DNA of 64,000 nucleotides from Hymenobacter artigasi (GCF_012275535.1 NZ_JAAVTK010000001.1:248001-312000), one strand, 5' to 3'; numbered from the stretch's first letter, positions 54,786 to 63,519 are shown. Numbers and translations are program-made. Notes: generated by a model from the letters alone, not told the origin.

Positions 54786-54829
54786 TGTCGTAATAATTAG
54801 TTGAAAAGCGGCGGGGCCGCGTACGGGTA

Positions 54830-54837
54830 CAAAAGTA
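54830..54837 (-). promoter_or_regulatory. -7 box for the bacilliredoxin gene
   Basis: The minus strand reads TACTTTTG, an exact match, with a leader of about 40 nt. Confidence 0.55.
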
Positions 54838-54884
54838 CGAAGGCCTAACCCATTAAGCCGGCCAGAAGGTTTCCGGGGCGGCCG

Positions 54885-56531
54885 CTACCGCTGGCCGTAG
54901 CGCCGGCCGAAAAAGTCGCCCTTGTTCCACACCGGCCGGGCCGGGGCCTGCGCCACCTGGTAGCCCACCAAGAAGCAGAGCTGCACGTACTTGCGGCCGG
55001 CCTCGAAGTCGAAGCGGCCGTTGATGTCGTCCTGTGGCTTGTGGTAGGTTGCGGCCCGCCACTTCTGCACGTCCTCGCTGAGGTTGTTGCGGCCGTCGGC
55101 GGTTTTGTTGCCGTATTTGAGGTGCAGGGCCGGAATGCCGGCCGTCACGAAGCTGTACTGGTCGCTGCGGATAAAGCGATTCTGCTCGGGCTCGGGGTCT
55201 GGCTCCAGGTCGAGGGCCATGTAGGCGCAGGCTTTTTTCACGGGCTCGATAAGCGTGGAATGCGGGGCTCCCAGCGCCACCACGCTCAGCAGCGGGGCAA
55301 TGAGCGTGGGCATGTCCATGTTAATATCGGCCACTATTTTAGCCTTGGGCACGGTAGGGTTGGCCGCGAAGGCCGACGAGCCCAGCAGGCCCAGCTCCTC
55401 GCCGGTCATGAACACGAAGAGCATGCTGCGCTTCGGCCGGTCTTTGAGGCGGGAATAGACTTTGGCGATTTCGAGCACGCAGGCCACGCCCGAGGCGTTG
55501 TCGTGCGCGCCGTTGTAAATCGAGTCGCCCCGCACCGGCGCGGCCACGCCCAGGTGGTCGAGGTGGGCCGAATGCACCACGTACTCGTCGCGCAGCTTCG
55601 CATCGGAGCCCACCAATTTGCCCACCACATTGTAGCTCTCAATATCCTGGTAAGCGGACTGTGCGCTGGCGCTAATCGTGGTTTTCAAGCTCGCCGAGGC
55701 TGGTTTGCCACTCCGCATGGCCGCGAAAGCCTGTGCGGTATCGAGGCCCGAGGCCTGCAGCAGGCGCTGGAGCGTGGCCGCGCTCACGGCCCCGTAGAAT
55801 TGCTGCCGGCTGCCCGGCGCAAAGGTGCGCGATACGGCCACCTTGCCATCGGCCCCGAGCACGCTGTACGTGCCGTTTTTGAGGTCGGGCAGCGCGCCGG
55901 CATGGGCCGAGGCCAGTATCAGCCCCACGGCCCCGTGGTTGACGGCCGCCTTCAGCAGCCCCGCCAAATCCTGGCTGGCCGAGGCCACGGTGGACGCAAA
56001 CGTGCGGGGTGCCCCGCGCACAATCATCACCACCTTGCCCTTCACGTCGAGGCCGGCGTAGTCGTCGTAGCCCAGCTCGGGCGCGTTGATGCCGAAGCCG
56101 GCGAAGGCCAGTGGGGCATCCTTTACGCTGGTGGCGGGCAGCTCGGGGCTGGGGTACACCGCGTAATCTGACCCGGCCGTGAGCGGCATTGTAGCCCCCT
56201 GCGCATCGCGGGCCGCGAAAGTAGCGCCGGGTTGGAGGAAGGCCCGCCGCAGCCGCACTTTCTGGATGAAAGTACCACCCTCGCCGGCCGGTTGCACACC
56301 CAGCGTTTTCAGCTGCTGCGTCACGTAGTCGACGGCCATTTGGTAGCCAGGGGTGCCGGCCTTGCGGCCCAGCAGGCGGTCATCGGCCAGGTAGGCGATG
56401 TGGGCTTTGATGGCGGCGGGCTGCACTTGCTCCAGGGCGGCGGCTACGGGCTTGGGCACGATGAGCGGGGCTTGCGCCTGGGCGGAGGTGCTGAGGAGCA
56501 GAGCGGCAAGAAGATAGAGAGATGTTCGCAT
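54885..56531 (-). CDS. M28 family metallopeptidase with PA domain
   Basis: The 548-residue exported aminopeptidase has signal peptide MRTSLYLLAALLLSTSAQAQ. A PA-like insert lies at about 130-260 (LAFAGFGINAPELGYDDYAGLDVKGKVVMIVRG). The M28 core holds the di-zinc ligands in order: His in SAHLDHLG, Asp in GAHDNASG, Glu pair in TGEELGLLG, Asp in ADINMDMP and His in YHKPQDD. It probably trims peptides in the periplasm. It is upstream of nothing obvious in an operon; a short family A repeat lies just behind its start. Confidence 0.92.
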   Translation of the reverse strand: MRTSLYLLAALLLSTSAQAQAPLIVPKPVAAALEQVQPAAIKAHIAYLADDRLLGRKAGTPGYQMAVDYVTQQLKTLGVQPAGEGGTFIQKVRLRRAFLQPGATFAARDAQGATMPLTAGSDYAVYPSPELPATSVKDAPLAFAGFGINAPELGYDDYAGLDVKGKVVMIVRGAPRTFASTVASASQDLAGLLKAAVNHGAVGLILASAHAGALPDLKNGTYSVLGADGKVAVSRTFAPGSRQQFYGAVSAATLQRLLQASGLDTAQAFAAMRSGKPASASLKTTISASAQSAYQDIESYNVVGKLVGSDAKLRDEYVVHSAHLDHLGVAAPVRGDSIYNGAHDNASGVACVLEIAKVYSRLKDRPKRSMLFVFMTGEELGLLGSSAFAANPTVPKAKIVADINMDMPTLIAPLLSVVALGAPHSTLIEPVKKACAYMALDLEPDPEPEQNRFIRSDQYSFVTAGIPALHLKYGNKTADGRNNLSEDVQKWRAATYHKPQDDINGRFDFEAGRKYVQLCFLVGYQVAQAPARPVWNKGDFFGRRYGQR

Positions 56532-56562
56532 AGATTTCGTGAGAATACAGCCAACACAAAGA

Positions 56563-56594
56563 ACGTCATGTCGAGCGCAGCCGAGACATGACGT
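56563..56594. repeat. Shortened copy of palindromic family A
   Basis: AACGTCATGTC and GACATGACGT flank only GAGCGCAGCCGA. It keeps one arm core and closes directly on its own ends, so it looks like a collapsed copy in which the centre was deleted. Confidence 0.7.
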
Positions 56595-56600
56595 GTTAGT

Positions 56601-57596
56601 CTACAGCGCCAGAATCTGCTTCAGCTCGGCATCGGTTACCGTGAGCAGGCCCACTTTGGGCAGGCGCTGGGTGAGGGTGCGCCAGTTGGGCTCCTGCTTG
56701 AAAATGGGGCGGAGCAGGGCCAGCGCGGCGGGCACCTGCTGCTTGTTGGCCAGCGTTATGGCGTGCCAGTACTTCATTTCCAAGTTCTGGGGGAACATTT
56801 TTTCGGCGGCCTGATACTCCTGAATGGCTTTCGGCATGTCGTTTTTTTCCACGGCCAGGTCGCCGGCGTTCATGTGGTCGTAGGCGCGGTTGAGGCTGAG
56901 CAGGCGGTGCAGCTCGGGCAGCGGGGCGGCACTGTCGTCCACGCGCAGGTCGATGAGGCGGTCGGCCCAGGGGCCTTCGGTGGCGGTGCCGCGCACCACC
57001 AATAGGGCGGCCGACTGCCGGCCGCGTACGTCGCCGCCAGCGGCCTGGGCGGCATCGAGGGCGGCCAGCACACGCTCGGCCAGGGGCAGCTTGGCATTGG
57101 CTTCGTAGGCGGCGGCCATGGCGGGCCACACCTTATCCGAAAGCATCATGTTGGCCTGCACCGAAAACTGGTTGCCTTGCTGATGGCCGGCCATATCAAC
57201 GCATTTTTTGCCGGTGTGGGTGGCCACGCGGCCCTGGTTGTCGAGAATGGCCACCTGGCGCACGTCGCGGCCGTCGTCGTTGCTCAATAGCTCATCGAGC
57301 GCCTGCTGGGCCGTTTTGCCGCTTTTGAGGAGGGCCAGGCCGCGTAGGCCGAAGGACTTATTGGTGAAGGACTGCGTGGCCACCGCGCCCACGCCGGCCT
57401 CGGCCCAGCTCACCGAGGTGCCCACCGAAAACCAGTGGCTTTGCACGGCCACGGCCATTTCGCCGGTGGCCGGGTCGCGGGCCACGATGCTGAAGGTGTG
57501 CGCAAAGGGGTCGGTGCGGGAATACATCTGGGCGGCGGCGGGCCGGCCGACCAGCAACAGAAGCAGCAACGAGGATAGCAGGTACTGAAAGCGCAT
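56601..57596 (-). CDS. DUF1028 exported protein with TPR-like tail
   Basis: The 331-residue protein has signal peptide MRFQYLLSSLLLLLLVGRPAAAQ. The DUF1028 domain follows: HTFSIVARDPATGEMAVAVQSHWFSVGTSVSWAEAGVGAVATQS, then SVQANMMLSDKVWPAMAAAYE. This family is thought to have an Ntn-hydrolase-like fold; no substrate is established. The last ~100 residues (ELHRLLSLNRAYDHMNAGDLAVEKNDMPKAIQEYQAAEKMFPQNLEMKYWHAITLANKQQVPAALALL) look like two or three TPR units. The ATG at 57596 opens the signal peptide; a longer frame to 57746 is rejected. Confidence 0.85.
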   Translation of the reverse strand: MRFQYLLSSLLLLLLVGRPAAAQMYSRTDPFAHTFSIVARDPATGEMAVAVQSHWFSVGTSVSWAEAGVGAVATQSFTNKSFGLRGLALLKSGKTAQQALDELLSNDDGRDVRQVAILDNQGRVATHTGKKCVDMAGHQQGNQFSVQANMMLSDKVWPAMAAAYEANAKLPLAERVLAALDAAQAAGGDVRGRQSAALLVVRGTATEGPWADRLIDLRVDDSAAPLPELHRLLSLNRAYDHMNAGDLAVEKNDMPKAIQEYQAAEKMFPQNLEMKYWHAITLANKQQVPAALALLRPIFKQEPNWRTLTQRLPKVGLLTVTDAELKQILAL

Positions 57597-57919
57597 GAGC
57601 AGGGAAGAGAAAATGATTGAATTCACAAAAGGACAACTCGGCTGGCGAAAGGTGGCAGGAATTCGCGCACCAGGCTCCGACCCCAAACGATTTAAATAGT
57701 CAGATAGTGGGTTTTTGCATTCCGCACCGACTGGGCCGAGCCACACCGGCTTGGGAAAAACAGCGCGCGAAGCGTTGGAACTGCACTGATTTTCTTGTTG
57801 TTACTGCCCCCTGGCCCGCCATTATTCATTATCTTGATAAAATTCCGCCCCTCACCGCAGCGGGCCAGCTGCTGGCCCTCCGGCCGGGAGCAGCTTACCT
57901 TATTTAGCATCACAATTAT
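57597..57919. other. Divergent spacer upstream of the DUF3850 gene
   Basis: About 320 bp between DUF1028 and DUF3850. It contains TTACCTTATTTAG just before 57910 as a weak promoter candidate for the plus-strand gene. No repeat or convincing gene is seen. Confidence 0.4.
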
Positions 57920-58276
57920 ATGACTACGTCCCCAAACCTGATTTCCGAGGCTTTCGCCCCCCAGTTTCACGCCTCCGACCCTACCCACATGCATACCCAC
58001 GAGCTGCCGCTGTGGCCCGACTGCTTCGCGGCGGTGCGAGCGGGCTCCAAGCCCTTCGACGTGCGCCGCAACCACGAGGATTTTCAGGTGGGCGATGTGC
58101 TGCTGCTGCGCGAGTTCGACCCCGAAGCCAACGACCACACCGGCCGCACCATTACCCGCTGGGTGAGCTACGTGCTGCAAGGCGGCAACTTCGGCGTGGA
58201 GGCCGACTGGTGTGTGCTGGGTTTCAGCAACCAGCCGCCCATTCCGGCGGGCATGACGGATATTCGGCTCTGGTAG
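57920..58276 (+). CDS. DUF3850 (ASCH/PUA-like) protein
   Basis: The 118-residue protein matches DUF3850. HTHELPLWPDCFAAVRAGSKPFDVRRNHEDFQVGDVLLLREFDPE is the conserved first part and TRWVSYVLQGGNFGVEADWCVLGF the second. The fold is ASCH/PUA-like, so RNA or modified-nucleotide binding is a plausible inference. Homology begins at about residue 24, so an internal ATG at 57989 could be the true start; the longer ATG is given. Single gene with a family A variant palindrome directly after it. Confidence 0.8.
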   Translation: MTTSPNLISEAFAPQFHASDPTHMHTHELPLWPDCFAAVRAGSKPFDVRRNHEDFQVGDVLLLREFDPEANDHTGRTITRWVSYVLQGGNFGVEADWCVLGFSNQPPIPAGMTDIRLW

Positions 58277-58306
58277 GGCTGGCCTGAGTAAGAACAAAGA
58301 AAAAAC

Positions 58307-58395
58307 GTCATGCTGAGCCTGTCGAAGCATCTCTACTGCTTCGTTGCAACGGTTCAAACGAAGCGGTAGAGATGCTTCGACAGGCTCAGCATGAC
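58307..58395. repeat. Palindromic repeat, family A variant
   Basis: Perfect 30-bp arms at 58307-58336 and 58366-58395 begin GTCATGCTGAGCCTGTCGAA. The arm differs from family A at internal bases (GAGCCTGTCGA for GAGCGCAGCCGA), so it is a sub-family. Confidence 0.85.
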
Positions 58396-58422
58396 CGTTC
58401 GGGCTCTTTTCCAGCTGCGCCC

Positions 58423-59550
58423 CTAGCGGCGCGGCGCGGACAGGAACTGCTTGATATTATCGTTGAGGAATTTCGAGTCGGCGGGGTTGGGAGCGGCCCC
58501 GGCGGTGTGCCCCCACAGCGACGGAATGGGCTTGAGCACCACGCCCGGGATGAAGGCGGCTTCGTAGCGGGCATCGGTGAGCGGGAAGTACATATCCGTG
58601 GCCGAAGGCATGTAGAGTATGGGCGCTTTGATGCTGCGGAGGGCCTTTTCCACGTCGCCGCCGAAGCCGGGCGTGGCCCCCACGTTGTTCGATTCCCAGG
58701 TCCGCATCTGCAAAATGAGGTCGTTGGCGTCGGCGCCGGGGATGAAGTGCGTGCGGTACTCGTGCAGCACCTGCTCGAAGGTGGTGCCGGGCTTGTTGTC
58801 GGCTTTCCAGAGCTCCAGCCGCCACCATTCCTGCGAGTAGAGCCAGGCCGTCCAGACCACGGCGAAGGCTTCAATGCCCTTGGTGGGCGGCGCGGTGTAG
58901 TCGCCATTCTGGAAAGCGGCATCGGCGGTGAGGGCGGCAATCTGGCCTTCGAGGCGCACGATGCCGTGGGGATAAGTTTTGGCGGTGCCCGAGGTGGCCA
59001 CGAGGCGGTCGGCGAAGGTGGGGTAGTTCACGGCCCACTGAAAGGCCTGCTGAGCGCCCATCGAAAAGCCGATGATGGCCCGCAGGTGGTTTATTTTCAA
59101 TTCATTGACCAGCAGCTGATGCACAGCCGCCACGTTGTCGCGGATGGTCATAACGGGGAAGCGCGGGCCGTGGAAGGGCTCCGGCGTGTTGCTGGGCGAC
59201 GAGGAATGGCCGTTGCCGAACAGCTCACTGGTGACCAGGAATACTTTAGTAGTATCGAGGGCCTTGCCCGGGCCCATTAGCCACTCGTAGCCGTGGCGGT
59301 CGGCCATGTAGTGCGAGGGCAGCAGGATGGCGTTGTCGTGGGCGGCGTTGAGGTGGCCGTAGGTGCCGTACACCACGCGGGCCTGGGGCAGCGTGGTCCC
59401 GCTTTCGGTCCGGAAATTTGGGATGGTGAAGACGTGGGGCGGCGTGCGGTCGGGGCGCGGCGCGGCGGGCTCATCCTGGGCGCGAAGCGCGGCGGGGGCC
59501 GCCCCCAGCAGGGCAGCAAGCAATAGCAAAGACCGGAACGAGTTGCGCAT
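58423..59550 (-). CDS. Exported alpha/beta hydrolase, MetX-like
   Basis: The 375-residue protein has signal peptide MRNSFRSLLLLAALLGAAPAALRA. The alpha/beta-hydrolase core matches the homoserine O-acetyltransferase (MetX) superfamily: YGTYGHLNAAHDNAILLPSHY, the nucleophile Ser in IIGFSMGAQQAFQWAV, an Asp in ATDMYFPLTDA and His in SLWGHTAGA. A signal peptide is not usual for MetX, so this is more likely an envelope hydrolase or acyltransferase of unknown substrate than the methionine enzyme. The frame runs open another 171 codons upstream but overlaps the divergent ABC gene, so the ATG at 59550 was taken. Confidence 0.83.
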   Translation of the reverse strand: MRNSFRSLLLLAALLGAAPAALRAQDEPAAPRPDRTPPHVFTIPNFRTESGTTLPQARVVYGTYGHLNAAHDNAILLPSHYMADRHGYEWLMGPGKALDTTKVFLVTSELFGNGHSSSPSNTPEPFHGPRFPVMTIRDNVAAVHQLLVNELKINHLRAIIGFSMGAQQAFQWAVNYPTFADRLVATSGTAKTYPHGIVRLEGQIAALTADAAFQNGDYTAPPTKGIEAFAVVWTAWLYSQEWWRLELWKADNKPGTTFEQVLHEYRTHFIPGADANDLILQMRTWESNNVGATPGFGGDVEKALRSIKAPILYMPSATDMYFPLTDARYEAAFIPGVVLKPIPSLWGHTAGAAPNPADSKFLNDNIKQFLSAPRR

Positions 59551-59640
59551 AGAGCAGCAAAAAAGCGGCGAACAGTCGCCGGTAGCTGTAACCCAATGGA
59601 GCGCCGCGGGTTTACCTTGCTCCTTCGCCGCCGCTACTTT

Positions 59641-60597
59641 ATGCCCCAAATCCCGCCGCCCGTCATTCAAGTATCGCATTTGCGCAAGGCGTTTGGGGCG
59701 CACGCGGTGGTGCAGGACGTGTCGTTTGCGGTAGCCGCCGGCGAAACGCTGGTACTGCTGGGCCCCAGCGGCTGCGGCAAAACCACGCTGCTCAAAATGC
59801 TCAACCGCCTGATTGAGCCCGATGGCGGCCGCATCGAAATCAACGGCCAGGATGTGCTCAGCCAGCGGCCCGAAGTGCTGCGGCGCGGCATTGGCTACGT
59901 TATTCAGCAGGTGGGGCTGCTGCCGCACTACACCGTGGCCGAGAACGTGGCCGTGGTGCCGCGCCTGCTGGGCCACGCCCCGGCGGCCATTGTGGCGCGC
60001 ACCAAGGCGCTGCTCACGCGGCTGCATTTGCCGGCCGCGCGCTACGCCGGGCAGTACCCGCACCAGCTCTCGGGCGGGCAGCAGCAGCGCGTGGGACTGG
60101 CCCGCGCCCTAGCCGCCGACCCGCCCATCATCCTGCTCGATGAGCCCTTTGGGGCCCTCGACCCGGTGACGCGGGCCAGCATTCGGCACGAGTTTCGGGA
60201 GCTGGAGGAGTTGCGCAGCAAAACGATGGTGCTCGTGACCCACGACGTGACCGAAGCTTTCGAGCTGGCCGACCGCATTATGCTGCTCGATGCCGGCCAG
60301 ATTCAGCAGCTGGGCACGCCGCGCGAGCTGCTGTTTCGGCCCGCCAACGACTTCGTACGCCGATTTTTCGCGGCCGAGCGGCTGGCTTTGCAGCTACGCA
60401 CGCTCACGTTGGGCGATGTTTTTGAGGCTAATGAAGCCGAAGGGCCAAAAGCCGCTTTCCGCGCCGGAACCACCGTGCACGAAGCGCTGGAAGCCCTGAC
60501 TGGCCCAGCAGCAGCGGCAGCGCCTTTCACGGTGGCCCAGCTCATGGCGGGTTTTGGCGAAGCTTTACAACGGGAGGAGGACGCATGGAAACGCTAA
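59641..60597 (+). CDS. Osmoprotectant ABC transporter ATP-binding subunit
   Basis: The 318-residue ATPase has Walker A GPSGCGKTT, Q-loop VIQQVGLLPHYTV, signature LSGGQQQRVGLARALA, Walker B IILLDEPFGALDP and H-loop VTHDV. It resembles OpuCA/ProV, and LKMLNRLIEPDGGRIEINGQDV is typical of that group. The C-terminal part (ERLALQLRTLTLGDVFEA...) has no recognisable CBS pair, so osmosensing through CBS is probably lost. Its last 44 bp overlap the long frame of the next gene, and the permease start follows 50 bp after its stop. It forms one importer with the downstream permease fusion. ATG at 59641 starts the homology; a frame 15 codons longer exists. Confidence 0.9.
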   Translation: MPQIPPPVIQVSHLRKAFGAHAVVQDVSFAVAAGETLVLLGPSGCGKTTLLKMLNRLIEPDGGRIEINGQDVLSQRPEVLRRGIGYVIQQVGLLPHYTVAENVAVVPRLLGHAPAAIVARTKALLTRLHLPAARYAGQYPHQLSGGQQQRVGLARALAADPPIILLDEPFGALDPVTRASIRHEFRELEELRSKTMVLVTHDVTEAFELADRIMLLDAGQIQQLGTPRELLFRPANDFVRRFFAAERLALQLRTLTLGDVFEANEAEGPKAAFRAGTTVHEALEALTGPAAAAAPFTVAQLMAGFGEALQREEDAWKR

Positions 60598-60646
60598 GCC
60601 CCCCGCGCCCACTCCCTGCTTCCCACTCCCCGCTCCCCTTTTGCCC

Positions 60647-62218
60647 ATGGAAACGCTAACGGCCCTCTTCACTTTCTGGCACGAGCAGGCCGGCAAGCTC
60701 GGCGAGCAAACGGTGCAGCACATCGGCCTCACGGCGGGCTCGCTGCTGCTCGGTGTGCTGCTGGGCGTGCCGCTGGGGCTGTTTTTGTCGCGCCGGCCGC
60801 GCTGGGCCCCGGCCGTACTGGGCGTGGCCGGCGTGCTCCAAACGGTGCCTAGCATCGCCCTGCTCGGCTTTCTGATTCCGGTGCTGGGCATTGGGCCGAA
60901 GCCCGCCATTTTTGCGCTGTTTCTGTATTCGCTGCTACCCATTATTCGCAACACGCTGGCGGGCATCCGGGGGGTGCCGCCGGCCGTGGTGGAAGCCGCC
61001 CGGGGCCTGGGCCTGACGGATGGGCAGGTGCTGCGCCGGGTGGAACTGCCACTGGCGCTGCCGGTGCTCATGGCCGGTATTCGCACGGCCACCGTTATCA
61101 ACGTAGGTGTGGCCACGCTGGCGGCCTACGTGGCGGCCGGCGGGCTGGGCGAGTTCATCTTCGGCGGCATCGCCCTCAATAATCCGGTGATGATACTGGC
61201 CGGCGCATTGCCCGCCGCCGCGCTGGCCCTGGCCTTCGATGCGCTGCTGGGCGGCGTGCAAAAGCTGAGCACCGCCCGCCTGGGCCAGGTGGGGGCCGCG
61301 CTGCTGGTGGCGCTGCCGCTGCTGGGCGGGCTGTACCTGCTGCCCCGCGCCACGGGCAAGCTGCTGGCCGGCTTCAGCCCCGAGTTTGTGGGCCGGGCCG
61401 ATGGCCTCCCCGGCCTCACCAAAAGCTACGGCCTCACGCACCTGCCCAGCGTGGTGCTGGCCCCCGCGCTGGTGTACGAGGCCGCCCGCAACGCCAACGT
61501 GGATGTGATTGACGGTTACAGCACCGACGGCCGCATTCGGGCCTACGGCCTGCGCGTGCTGCGCGACAACCGCCGCGTGTTTCCGCCCTACTACGCCGTG
61601 CCGGTCGTCCGCCCCGCCCTGCTGCGCGAGCACCCCGAGCTGGGAGCCGTTTTGGCGAAGCTGGACAACCAGATTTCGGACTCGGTAATGACCGACCTGA
61701 ACTACCGAGCCGACTACCTGCACCAGGACCCCAAAGCCATTGCCGAAGCCTTTCTGCGCCGGCGCGGGATGTGGACGGCCCCGCGCCCAACCGTGGCGGG
61801 CGCATCCGTAGTAAAGCTGGGCTCGAAGATTTTTGCCGAGCAGTACATTCTGGCCGAGCTCTACGCCAGCCTAATCAGGGGCAATACCGACCTGGCCGTG
61901 GAAACCAAAACCGGCCTGGGCGGCACCACCATCTGCTTCGAGGCCCTGCGCAGCGGGGCCATTGATATGTACCCGGAATACACCGGCACGGGCCTGCTGG
62001 TGCTGCTGCAGCCCCGGCCGGCGGTGGTCGACTCGCTGGGCGGGCGGCCGGCGGCGGTGCTGAGCTACGTGCGCGCCGAGTTCCGCCGCCGCTTCGGGCT
62101 GGAGTGGCTGGCCCCGCTGGGCTTCAACAATACCTATGCTTTGCTGATGCGCGGGCAGCAGGCGCAGGAACTGGGCATCATGAGCGTGTCGGATTTGAGC
62201 GGGTATCTGCAGAAGTAG
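60647..62218 (+). CDS. Osmoprotectant ABC permease fused to permuted binding domain
   Basis: Residues about 1-215 form an OpuCB-type permease with several membrane helices (GLTAGSLLLGVLLGVPLGLFL, EAARGLGLTDGQVLRRVELPLALP). A further helix (VGAALLVALPLLGGLYLLP) leads into the binding domain. The order of its halves is reversed compared with OpuCC: the usual C-terminal half (GLPGLTKSYGL, ALVYEAARNANVDVIDGYSTDGRIRAYGL, LRDNRRVFPPYYAVPVV) comes first. The usual N-terminal half (VVKLGSKIFAEQYILAELYASLI, GGTTICFEALRSGAIDMYPEYTGTGL, GFNNTYALLMRG, SDLSGYLQ) comes last. This is a circular permutation. It likely imports betaine-type compatible solutes. The GSKIFAEQYIL segment and EYTGT are classic for quaternary-amine binding proteins. 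Confidence 0.9.
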   Translation: METLTALFTFWHEQAGKLGEQTVQHIGLTAGSLLLGVLLGVPLGLFLSRRPRWAPAVLGVAGVLQTVPSIALLGFLIPVLGIGPKPAIFALFLYSLLPIIRNTLAGIRGVPPAVVEAARGLGLTDGQVLRRVELPLALPVLMAGIRTATVINVGVATLAAYVAAGGLGEFIFGGIALNNPVMILAGALPAAALALAFDALLGGVQKLSTARLGQVGAALLVALPLLGGLYLLPRATGKLLAGFSPEFVGRADGLPGLTKSYGLTHLPSVVLAPALVYEAARNANVDVIDGYSTDGRIRAYGLRVLRDNRRVFPPYYAVPVVRPALLREHPELGAVLAKLDNQISDSVMTDLNYRADYLHQDPKAIAEAFLRRRGMWTAPRPTVAGASVVKLGSKIFAEQYILAELYASLIRGNTDLAVETKTGLGGTTICFEALRSGAIDMYPEYTGTGLLVLLQPRPAVVDSLGGRPAAVLSYVRAEFRRRFGLEWLAPLGFNNTYALLMRGQQAQELGIMSVSDLSGYLQK

Positions 62219-62235
62219 CGCGGGGTAATTGGAAC

Positions 62236-62300
62236 GTCTGTCATCCTGAGCTGGCGAACCGAAGGTCGGCGTAGCTGTATAGTCCCAGGGGATGACAGAC
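62236..62300. repeat. Degenerate family B-like palindrome
   Basis: Only the 11-bp ends (GTCTGTCATCC and complement) and the following CCTGAGC are kept. The interior no longer pairs. Confidence 0.55.
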
Positions 62301-62307
62301 GGGCTGG

Positions 62308-62315
62308 TACTTTCG
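62308..62315 (+). promoter_or_regulatory. Near-leaderless -7 box candidate for GNAT gene
   Basis: TACTTTCG matches TAnnTTTG at 7 of 8 positions and ends 4 nt before the ATG at 62320. Confidence 0.45.
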
Positions 62316-62319
62316 CCCC

Positions 62320-62832
62320 ATGAAACTCGCCACCGCTACCCCCGCCGATGCCCCCCGCCTCGCCCGCCACGTCAACGCGGCCTACCGGGGCGAAACCGCC
62401 CGCCAGGGCTGGACCACCGAAGCCGACTTGCTCGACGGGCAGCGCATCGACGAAGCCGGCGTGGCCGAGATGCTGGCCCTGCCCGGGGCCGCCATGCTGC
62501 TGGCCCGCAACGAGGCCGGCGAACTGCTGGGCAGCTTCCACGCCCAGGTGAAAGGCCCCGTGGTGTACCTCGGCATGCTAGCCGTAACCCCCGCGCTGCA
62601 AACCCAGGGTGTGGGCCGCTTTCTGCTTGAAGCCGCCGAGGACTACGGCCGCCAACACGGCTGCACTACCAGCAAAATGACCGTAATTTCGGTTCGCGCC
62701 GAGCTCATTGCCTACTACGAGCGGCGCGGCTACCACCTCACCGGCGCTACCGAGCCCTTCCCCACGGACCCGCGCTACGGCATTCCGAAGCAGCCGCTGG
62801 TGCTGCTGGTGCTGGAAAAGTCACTGGCATAG
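62320..62832 (+). CDS. GNAT family N-acetyltransferase
   Basis: The 170-residue acetyltransferase has the acetyl-CoA-binding motif A in LAVTPALQTQGVGRFLLEAAEDYG (QxxGxG/A as QTQGVG) and the late strand-helix AELIAYYERRGYHLTG. It starts with the usual MKLATATPADAPRLARHVNAAYRG. The substrate is unknown. It converges on the deformylase gene with only 8 bp between the stops. Confidence 0.88.
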   Translation: MKLATATPADAPRLARHVNAAYRGETARQGWTTEADLLDGQRIDEAGVAEMLALPGAAMLLARNEAGELLGSFHAQVKGPVVYLGMLAVTPALQTQGVGRFLLEAAEDYGRQHGCTTSKMTVISVRAELIAYYERRGYHLTGATEPFPTDPRYGIPKQPLVLLVLEKSLA

Positions 62833-62840
62833 CTCCCCAC

Positions 62841-63329
62841 TCAGGGCCGCCAGCGGAACGCCTGCGCATCCAGCGCCCGCATGGTGCAGAGCACGCCGTC
62901 GAGGTGGTCACATTCGTGCTGGAGCAGCTCCGAGACCGCGCCCTGCACGGCCCAGCTTTGCGGCTGCCAGTGCGCGTCGCGGTACGTCACGGTGAGGGCC
63001 GCGTGCCGCTGCACCCGCACCAGCAGGTTGGGGAAGCACATGCAGTCGTCCCACATTTCGAATAGCTCGGGGCTCAAATCGCTGAGCTCCGGATTGAGCA
63101 GCACGATGGGCTGGCCGTCGAGGTGCAGATACACCAGCCGCTTCATGATACCGAGCTGCGGGGCGGCGATGCCCCGGCCGAAGTGGTATTTGGCCCGCAC
63201 TTCCTGCATCACGTTGTGTAGGTCGGCCACCCAGCCGGCTACCTGGGGCAGGTCGGCTTCGGCTACGGGTTCACACACTTCGTAGAGGCGCGGGTCGCCC
63301 AGCAGCACCATGTCGGCGAGGGTTTTCAT
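62841..63329 (-). CDS. Peptide deformylase, divergent motif II
   Basis: The 162-residue protein has PDF motif I as GRGIAAPQLG and motif III as LQHECDHLDG, with the two His metal ligands. Motif II is normally EGCLS; here it is WDDCMCFPN, keeping the Cys ligand but changing the surrounding residues. The following NLLVRVQRHAALTVTY aligns with the usual xxRVxRxxxIxVxY. It could be a second, specialised deformylase rather than the housekeeping enzyme. Start at 63329 (MKTLADMVLLGDPRLYEVCEPV) is chosen because it is the normal PDF N-terminus. Confidence 0.85.
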   Translation of the reverse strand: MKTLADMVLLGDPRLYEVCEPVAEADLPQVAGWVADLHNVMQEVRAKYHFGRGIAAPQLGIMKRLVYLHLDGQPIVLLNPELSDLSPELFEMWDDCMCFPNLLVRVQRHAALTVTYRDAHWQPQSWAVQGAVSELLQHECDHLDGVLCTMRALDAQAFRWRP

Positions 63330-63381
63330 GGGGGTTGAGATGGGATTTGAAACCGAACTTAAAGAACACCGAAAACAGCAC

Positions 63382-63479
63382 GTCATGCCGAGCGCAACCG
63401 AGGCATCTCGCGTGTGGCAGTAACTCAATCGGTTGGATTACTACCACCCGCAAGATGCCTCGGCTGCGCTCGGCATGAC
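63382..63479. repeat. Palindromic repeat family A, paired copy
   Basis: Arms of 27 bp at 63382-63408 and 63453-63479 start GTCATGCCGAGCGCA and differ at one base. The centre of 44 bp is unrelated to that of the 37792 copy. Confidence 0.85.
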
Positions 63480-63519
63480 AACGGGCAGTGTCGTTCAACA
63501 AATCAATGGGCTCACCCCA

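Noticed and set aside
58423..59550. Housekeeping homoserine O-acetyltransferase (metX)
   Set aside because: A signal peptide and lack of any methionine genes nearby argue for an exported hydrolase of the same superfamily.
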